From NCBI GenBank assembly GCA_963855995.1, contig OY979726.1, forward strand, positions 8,222,701 to 8,286,700: a stretch of DNA of 64,000 nt. Direction: 5' to 3'. Below, piece by piece: positions 55,734 to 64,000 of the stretch (positions within the stretch are counted from its first letter, which is position 1; every line of letters begins with the position of its first letter). The notes under the pieces were generated by a model. The model was not told the DNA's origin, did not search any database, and saw nothing but the letters and a program-made list of their open reading frames with translations. Source of the DNA: Muricea muricata. Lineage: Eukaryota > Cnidaria > Anthozoa > Malacalcyonacea > Plexauridae. The position numbers were made by a program, and so were the translations under genes.

Positions 55734-58700
55734 ATTTCAACATGCTATTTTGCTGATGTCGATAGTTTGACCGCCGAAAACATGATCAGCCTTGCTAAGT
55801 TCTAGAATTTCGATTTAGAGGCTGTCTTTTAGGTCCGCGATTACAATATATCATTGGGCTCAACTCGTTCACTTTAGCACTCAAAACATCATTTTAAGCT
55901 CTAAAACGTCGCCGTGATTGATTTCAGACGGCAATTTTTAGTTGGCAGTCTGAGTATGTTTTTACGCTCAAATCGCTTCCAGATCGCCTAAAACGCGATT
56001 TTTATGATTGTAAGAGCGTTTCTTTTCAGTCTGAAAGCATGTTGTAGGTTTCTCATTTCAACATGCTATTTTGCTCATGTCGATAGTTTGAGCGCCGAAA
56101 ACGTGATTGCGGACTTGCTAAGTTCTCCAAGTTCGATTTAGAAGCTGTCTTTTAGGTCCGCGATTGTAATATATCATCGGGCTCAACTGGCATATTTTAG
56201 TACTCGAAACATCATTTTAAGCTCTAAAACGTCGCCGTGATCGATTTGAGACGGCAATTTTTAGTTATAGTCCGAGCATGTTTTTACGCTCAAATCGCTT
56301 CCAGAACGCCTAAAACGCGATTTTGATGATTGTAAGAGCGTTTCTTTTTAGTCTCAATGCGTGTTGTAGGTTTCTCATTTCAACATGCTATTTTGCTGAT
56401 GTCGATAGTTTGAGCGCCGAAAACATGATCAGCCTTGCTAAGTTCTAGAAATTCGATTTAGAAGCTGTCTTTTAGGTCCGCGATTGCAATATATCATTGG
56501 GCTCAACTCGTTCATTTTAGCACTCAAAAACTCATTTTAAGCTATAAAACGTCGCAGTGATCGATTTGAGAAGGCAATTTTTAGTTGGCAGTCTGAGCAT
56601 GTTTTTACGCTCAAATCACTTCCAGAACGCTTAAAACGCCATTTTGATGATTGTAAGAGCGTTTCTTTTCATTCTCAATGCATGTTATAGGTTTCTAATT
56701 TCAACATGCTATTTTGCTGATGTCGATAGTTTGAGCGCCGAAAACATGATTGCGGACTTCCTATAAGTTCTCCAATTTCGATTTAGAAGCTGTCTTTTAG
56801 GACCGCGATTGCAATATATCATTGTGCTCAAGTCGTTCTTTTTAGCACTCAAAACATCATTTTAAGCTCTAAAACGTCGCCGTGATCTATTTGAGAAGGC
56901 AATTTTTAGTTGGCAGTCTGAGCATGTTTTTACGCTGAAATCGCTTCCAGAACGCCTAAAACGTGATTTTGATGATTGTAAGAGCGTTTCTTTTAAGTCT
57001 CAATGCATGTTGTAGGTTTCTTATTTCAACATTCTATTTTGCTGATGTCGATAGTTTAAGCGCCGAAAACATGATTGCGGACTTCTTATAAGTTCTCCAA
57101 TTTCGATATAAAAGCTGTCTTTTAGGTCCGCGATTGCAATATATCATTGGGCTCAACTCGTTCACTTTAGCACTCAAAAACTCATTTTAAGCTCTAAAAC
57201 GTCGCCGTGATCGATTTGAGAAGGCAATTTTTAGTTGGAAGTCTGAGCATGTTTTTACGCTCAAATCGCTTCCACAACGCCTAAAACGTGATTTTGATGA
57301 TTGTAAGAGCGTTTCTTTTCAGTCTCAATGCATGTTGTAGGTTTCTTATTTCAACATGTTTTTTTCTGATGTCGATAGTTTGAGCGCCGAAAACATGATT
57401 GCGGACTTCTTATAAGTTTTCCAATTTCGATTTAGAAGCTGTCTTTTAGGACCGCCATTGCAATATATCATTGTGCTCAAGTCGTTCTTTTTAGCACTCA
57501 AAATATCATTTTAAGCTCTAAAACGTCCTCGTGATCGATTTGACAAGGCAACTTTTAGTTGGAAGTCTGAGCATGTTTTTACGCTCAAATCGCTTTCACA
57601 ACGCCTAAAACGTGATTTTGATGATTATAAGAGCGTTTTTTTTCAGTCTCAATGATTGTTGTAGGTTTCTAATTTCAACATGCTATTTTGCTGATGTCGA
57701 TAGTTTGACCGCCGAAAACATGATCAGCCTTGCTAAGTTCTAGAATTTCGATTTAGAGGCTGTCTTTTAGGTCCGCGATTACAATATATCATTGGGCTCA
57801 ACTCGTTCACTTTAGCACTCAAAACATCATTTTAAGCTCTAAAACGTCGCCGTGATTGATTTCAGACGGCAATTTTTAGTTGGCAGTCTGAGTATGTTTT
57901 TACGCTCAAATCGCTTCCAGATCGCCTAAAACGCGATTTTTATGATTGTAAGAGCGTTTCTTTTCAGTCTGAAAGCATGTTGTAGGTTTCTCATTTCAAC
58001 ATGCTATTTTGCTCATGTCGATAGTTTGAGCGCCGAAAACGTGATTGCGGACTTGCTAAGTTCTCCAAGTTCGATTTAGAAGCTGTCTTTTAGGTCCGCG
58101 ATTGTAATATATCATCGGGCTCAACTGGCATATTTTAGTACTCGAAACATCATTTTAAGCTCTAAAACGTCGCCGTGATCGATTTGAGACGGCAATTTTT
58201 AGTTATAGTCCGAGCATGTTTTTACGCTCAAATCGCTTCCAGAACGCCTAAAACGCGATTTTGATGATTGTAAGAGCGTTTCTTTTTAGTCTCAATGCGT
58301 GTTGTAGGTTTCTCATTTCAACATGCTATTTTGCTGATGTCGATAGTTTGAGCGCCGAAAACATGATTGCGGACATGCTAAGTTCTCCAATTTCGATTTA
58401 GAAGCTGTCTTTTAGGTCCGCGATTGCAATATATCATTGGGCTCAACTCGTTCCTTTAAGCACTCAAAACATCATTTTAAGCTCTAAAACGTCGCCGTGA
58501 TCGATTTGAGAAGGCAATTTTTAGTTGGAAGTCTGAGCATGTTTTTACGCTCAAATCGCTTCCACAACGCCTAAAACGTGATTTTGATGATTGTAAGAGC
58601 GTTTCTCTTCAGTCTCAATGCATGTTGTAGGTTTCTTATTTCAACATGTTTTTTTCTGATGTCGATAGTTTGAGCGCCGAAAACATGATTGCGGACTTCC

Positions 58701-61700
58701 TATAAGTTCTCCAATTTCGATTTAGAAGCTGTCTTTTAGGACCGCCATTGCAATATATCATTGTGCTCAAGTCGTTCTTTTTAGCACTCAAAATATCATT
58801 TTAAGCTCTAAAACGTCGCCGTGATCGATTTGACAAGGCAACTTTTAGTTGGAAGTCTGAGCATGTTTTTACGCTCAAATCGCTTCCAGAACGCCTAAAA
58901 CGTGATTTTGATGATTGTAAGAGCGTTTCTTTTCATTCTCAAAGCATGTTGTAGGTTTCTAATTTCAACATGCTATTTTGCTGATGTCGATAGTTTGACC
59001 GCCGAAAACATGATCAGCCTTGCTAAGTTCTAGAAATTCGATTTAGAAGCTGTCTTTTAGGTCCGCGATTGCAATATATCATTGGGCTCAACTTGTTCAT
59101 TTTAGCACTCAAAAACTCATTTTAAGCTATAAAACGTCGCAGTGATCGATTTGAGAAGGCAATTTTTAGTTGGCAGTCTGAGCATGTTTTTACGCTCAAA
59201 TCACTTCCAGAACGCTTAAAACGCCATTTTGATGATTGTAAGAGCGTTTCTTTTCATTCTCAATGCATGTTATAGGTTTCTAATTTCAACATGCTATTTT
59301 GCTGATGTCGATAGTTTGAGCGCCGAAAACATGATTGCGGACTTCCTATAAGTTCTCCAATTTCGATTTAGAAGCTGTCTTTTAGGACCGCGATTGCAAT
59401 ATATCATTGTGCTCAAGTCGTTCTTTTTAGCACTCAAAACATCATTTTAAGCTCTAAAACGTCGCCGTGATCTATTTGAGAAGGCAATTTTTAGTTGGCA
59501 GTCTGAGCATGTTTTTACGCTGAAATCGCTTCCAGAACGCCTAAAACGTGATTTTGATGATTGTAAGAGCGTTTCTTTTAAGTCTCAATGCATGTTGTAG
59601 GTTTCTTATTTCAACATTCTATTTTGCTGATGTCGATAGTTTAAGCGCCGAAAACATGATTGCGGACTTCTTATAAGTTCTCCAATTTCGATATAAAAGC
59701 TGTCTTTTAGGTCCGCGATTGCAATATATCATTGGGCTCAACTCGTTCACTTTAGCACTCAAAAACTCATTTTAAGCTCTAAAACGTCGCCGTGATCGAT
59801 TTGAGAAGGCAATTTTTAGTTGGAAGTCTGAGCATGTTTTTACGCTCAAATCGCTTCCACAACGCCTAAAACGTGATTTTGATGATTGTAAGAGCGTTTC
59901 TTTTCAGTCTCAATGCATGTTGTAGGCTTCTTATTTCAACATGTTTTTTTCTGATGTCGATAGTTTGAGCGCCGAAAACATGATTGCGGACTTCTTATAA
60001 GTTCTCCAATTTCGATTTAGAAGCTGTCTTTTAGGACCGCCAATGCAATATATCATTGTGCTCAAGTCGTTCTTTTTAGCACTCAAAATATCATTTTAAG
60101 CTCTAAAACGTCCTCGTGATCGATTTGACAAGGCAACTTTTAGTTGGAAGTCTGAGCATGTTTTTACGCTCAAATCGCTTTCACAACGCCTAAAACGTGA
60201 TTTTGATGATTATAAGAGCGTTTCTTTTCAGTCTCAATGATTGTTGTAGGTTTCTAATTTCAACATGCTATTTTGCTGATGTCGATAGTTTGACCGCCGA
60301 AAACATGATCAGCCTTGCTAAGTTCTAGAATTTCGATTTAGAGGCTGTCTTTTAGGTCCGCGATTACAATATATCATTGGGCTCAACTCGTTCACTTTAG
60401 CACTCAAAACATCATTTTAAGCTCTAAAACGTCGCCGTGATTGATTTCAGACGGCAATTTTTAGTTGGCAGTCTGAGTATGTTTTTACGCTCAAATCGCT
60501 TCCAGATCGCCTAAAACGCGATTTTTATGCTTGTAAGAGCGTTTCTTTTCAGTCTGAAAGCATGTTGTAGGTTTCTCATTTCAACATGCTATTTTGCTCA
60601 TGTCGATAGTTTGAGCGCCGAAAACGTGATTGCGGACTTGCTAAGTTCTCCAAGTTCGATTTAGAAGCTGTCTTTTAGGTCCGCGATTGTAATATATCAT
60701 CGGGCTCAACTGGCATATTTTAGTACTCGAAACATCATTTTAAGCTCTAAAACGTCGCCGTGATCGATTTGAGACGGCAATTTTTAGTTATAGTCCGAGC
60801 ATGTTTTTACGCTCAAATCGCTTCCAGAACGCCTAAAACGCGATTTTGATGATTGTAAGAGCGTTTCTTTTTAGTCTCAATGCGTGTTGTAGGTTTCTCA
60901 TTTCAACATGCTATTTTGCTGATGTCGATAGTTTGAGCGCCGAGAACATGATTGCGGACATGCTAAGTTCTCCAATTTCGATTTAGAAGCTGTCTTTTAG
61001 GTCCGCGATTGCAATATATCATTGAGCTCAACTCGTTCCTTTAAGCACTCAAAACATCATTTTAAGCTCTAAAACGTCGCCGTGATCGATTTGAGACGGC
61101 AATTTTTACTTGGCAGTCCGAGCATGTTTTTACGCTCAAATCGCTTCCAGAACGCCTAAAACGCGATTTTGATGATTGTAAGAGCGTTTCTTTTCAGTCT
61201 CAATGCATGCTGTAGGTTTCTTATTTCAACATGTTTTTTTCTGATGTCGATAGTTTGAGCGCCGAAAACATGATTGCGGACTTCCTATAAGTTCTCCAAT
61301 TTAAATATAGAAGCTGTCTTTTAGGTACGCGATTGCAATATATCATTGTGCTCAACTCGTTCTTTTTAGCACTCAAAAACTCATTTTAAGCTCTAAAACG
61401 TCGCCGTGATCAATTTGAGACGGATATTTTTAGTTGGCAGTCTGAGCATGTTTTTACGCTCAAATCGCTTCCAGAACGCCTAAAACGCGATTTTGATGAT
61501 TGTAAGAACGTTTCTTTTAAGTCTCAAAGCATGTTGTAAGTTTCTCATTTCAACATGCTATTTTGCTGATGTCGATAGTTTGACCGCCGAAAACATGATC
61601 AGCCTTGCTAAGTTCTAGAATTTCGATTTAGAAGCTGTCTTTTAGGTCCGCGATTGCAATATCTCATTGGGCTCAACTCGTTCACTTTAGCACTCAAAAC

Positions 61701-64000
61701 ATCATTTTAAGCTCTAAAACGTCGCCGTGATCGATTTGAGTCGGAAATTTTTAGTTGGCAGTCTGAGTATGTTTTTACGCTCAAATCGCTTCCAGATCGC
61801 TTAAAACGCGATTTTGATGATTGTAAAAGCGTTTCTTTTCATTCTCAAAGCATGTTGTAGGTTTCTAATTTCAACATGCTATTTTGCTGATGTCGATAGT
61901 TTGAGCGCCGAAAACATGATTGCGGACTTCCTATAAGTTCTCCAATTTCGATTTAGAAGCTGTCTTTTAGGACCGCGATTGCAAAATATCATTGTGCTCA
62001 AGTCGTTCTTTTTAGCACTCAAAACATCATTTTAAGCTCTAAAACGTCGCCGTGATCTATTTGAGAAGGCAATTTTTAGTTGGCAGTCTGAGCATGTTTT
62101 TACGCTCAAATCGCTTGCAGAACGCCTAAAACGTGATTTTGATGATTGTAAGAGCGTATCTTTTCAGTCTCAATGCATGTTGTAGGTTTCTTATTTCAAC
62201 ATTCTATTTTGCTGATGTCGATAGTTTAAGCGCCGAAAACATGATTGCGGACTTCCTATAAGTTCTCCAATTTCGATACAGAAGCTGTCTTTTAGGTCCG
62301 CGATTGCAATATATCATTGGGCTCAACTCGTTCACTTTAGCACTCAAAAACTCATTTTAAGCTCTAAAACGTCGCCGTGATCGATTTGAGACGGCAATTT
62401 TTAGTTGCCAGTCCGAGCATCTTTTTACGCTCAAATCGCTTCCAGAACGCCTAAAACGCGATTTTGATGATTGTAAGAGCGTTTCTTTTTAGTCTCAATG
62501 CGTGTTGTAGGTTTCTCATTTCAACATGCTATTTTGCTGATGTCGATAGTTTGAGCGCCGAAAACATGATTGCGGACATGCTAAGTTCTCCAATTTCGAT
62601 TTAGAAGCTGTCTTTTAGGTACGCGATTGCAATATATCATTGTGCTCAACTCGTTCTTTTTAGCACTCAAAACATCATTTTAAGCTCTAAAACGTCGCCG
62701 TGATCGATTTGAGACGGATATTTTTAGTTGGCAGTCTGAGCATGTTTTTACGCTTAAATCGCTTCCAGAACGCCTAAAACGCGATTTTGATGATATTAAG
62801 AACGTTTCTTTTCAGTCTCAAAGCATGTTGTAGGTTTCTCATTTAAACATGCTATTTTGCTGATGTCGATAGTTTGAGCGCCGAAATTGTGATTGCGGAC
62901 TTGCTAAGTTCTCCAATTTCGATTTAGAAGCTGTCTTTTAGGTCCGCGATTGCAATATATCATTGGGCTCAACTCGTTCATTTTAGCACTCAAAACATCA
63001 TTTTAAGCTCTAAAACGTCGCCGTGATCGATTTGAGACGGCAATTTTTACTTGGCAGTCCGAGCATGTTTTTACGCTCAAATCGCTTCCAGAACGCCTAA
63101 AACGCGATTTTGATGATTGTAAGAGCGTTTCTTTTCAGTCTCAATGCATGCTGTAGGTTTCTTATTTCAACATGTTTTTTTCTGATGTCGATAGTTTGAG
63201 CGCCGAAAACATGATTGCGGACTTCCTATAAGTTCTCCAATTTAAATATAGAAGCTGTCTTTTAGGTACGCGATTGCAATATATCATTGTGCTCAACTCG
63301 TTCTTTTTAGCACTCAAAAACTCATTTTAAGCTCTAAAACGTCGCCGTGATCAATTTGAGACGGATATTTTTAGTTGGCAGTCTGAGCATGTTTTTACGC
63401 TCAAATCGCTTCCAGAACGCCTAAAACGCGATTTTGATGATTGTAAGAACGTTTCTTTTAAGTCTCAAAGCATGTTGTAAGTTTCTCATTTCAACATGCT
63501 ATTTTGCTGATGTCGATAGTTTGACCGCCGAAAACATGATCAGCCTTGCTAAGTTCTAGAATTTCGATTTAGAAGCTGTCTTTTAGGTCCGCGATTGCAA
63601 TATCTCATTGGGCTCAACTCGTTCACTTTAGCACTCAAAACATCATTTTAAGCTCTAAAACGTCGCCGTCATCGATTTGAGTCGGAAATTTTTAGTTGGC
63701 AGTCTGATTATGTTTTTACGCTCAAATCGCTTCCAGATCGCTTAAAACGCGATTTTGATGATTGTAAAAGCGTTTCTTTCCATTCTCAAAGCATGTTGTA
63801 GGTTTCTAATTTCAACATGCTATTTTGCTGATGTCGATAGTTTGAGCGCCGAAAACATGATTGCGGACTTCCTATAAGTTCTCCAATTTCGATTTAGAAG
63901 CTGTCTTTTAGGACCGCGATTGCAAAATACCATTGTGCTCAAGTCGTTCTTTTTAGCACTCAAAACATCATTTGAAGCTCTAAAACGTCGCCGTGATCTA
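55734..64000 (+). repeat. Large duplication B, right copy, continues past window end
   Basis: Repeats 25704-33970. Contained units are 56074-58011 (1938 bp), 58012-60596 (2585 bp), the tail of that domain, then 61891-63831 (1941-bp unit) and the start of the next unit. It overlaps duplication A over 55734-56511, which also matches 42820-43597. Confidence 0.9.

Larger units (their letters stand above)
47355..56511 (+). repeat. Large duplication A, right copy (9.16 kb)
   Basis: Partner of 34441-43597. Same orientation, with 3757 bp of different satellite between the copies. It includes the second insertion copy with identical flanks and identical GAAA target repeats. Confidence 0.88.
54480..64000 (+). 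repeat. 323-bp satellite array, right part of window
   Basis: 54480-55733 continues the interrupted 1940-bp HOR. From 55734 the sequence follows the 1938/2585-bp HOR (CTCATG at 56074, 58012, 60597), then from about 61096 the 1940-bp HOR (units from 61891 and 63832). The array runs off the window in mid-monomer. All monomers are on the same strand. No gene is present. Confidence 0.93.

Noticed and set aside
1..64000. CRISPR array
   Set aside because: The whole repeat unit is tandem with no unique spacers; unit size is 323 bp and there are no cas genes. This is eukaryotic satellite.
1..64000. Tandem 5S rRNA, tRNA-derived or histone-type gene repeat
   Set aside because: No tRNA A/B boxes, 5S-like internal control region or coding frame seen in the monomer; stops in all frames and a length not divisible by 3.

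Overview
Eukaryotic repeat DNA, almost certainly from an animal centromeric, pericentromeric or other heterochromatic array. About 57.4 kb of the 64 kb is one tandem satellite with a basic monomer of about 323 bp. All copies I read run head to tail on one strand. There is no bacterial gene organisation, no rRNA or tRNA, no CRISPR array and no convincing protein-coding gene. The species cannot be named from the sequence. Monomer GC is moderate (roughly 40% by eye) with many CpGs, which fits an invertebrate with low germline methylation or strong constraint on the repeat. That is inference.

Layout: 1-4.4 kb diverged monomers; 4.4-8.3 kb a five-monomer block present twice, 2257 bp apart; 8.7-14.0 kb a 1290-bp four-monomer higher-order repeat (HOR) with one five-monomer variant; 14.0-19.85 kb diverged, shuffled monomers holding a 200-N assembly gap (15037-15236); 19.85-31.07 kb an alternating HOR of 1938 bp (6 monomers) and 2585 bp (8 monomers); 31.07-38.35 kb a second, different six-monomer HOR of 1940/1941 bp; 38351-41565 a 3215-bp transposon-like insertion; 41.57-47.35 kb mosaic satellite; 47.35-51.26 kb the 1940-bp HOR again; 51265-54479 the same insertion again; 54.48-64.0 kb satellite that repeats 25.7-33.97 kb.

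The insertion has 35-bp terminal inverted repeats (32/35 matching) beginning CACGCC and is flanked by a 4-bp direct repeat GAAA. Many neighbouring satellite monomers carry the same site without the insertion, so the target duplication can be read directly. Both copies sit at the same base of the same monomer type and differ at only one base that I found. They are therefore one insertion that was later copied together with about 9.16 kb of flanking satellite. No transposase was recognised. Inside are a long pre-miRNA-like hairpin, a second 16-bp-arm inverted repeat, paired CACATGTG palindromes and a 30-bp minisatellite.

Three scales of duplication are nested: 323-bp monomers, HOR units of 1.29-2.6 kb, and large segments (9.16 kb at offset 12914; at least 8.27 kb at offset 30030). 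Extrapolating the last one predicts a third insertion copy starting near window coordinate 68381, beyond the right edge.
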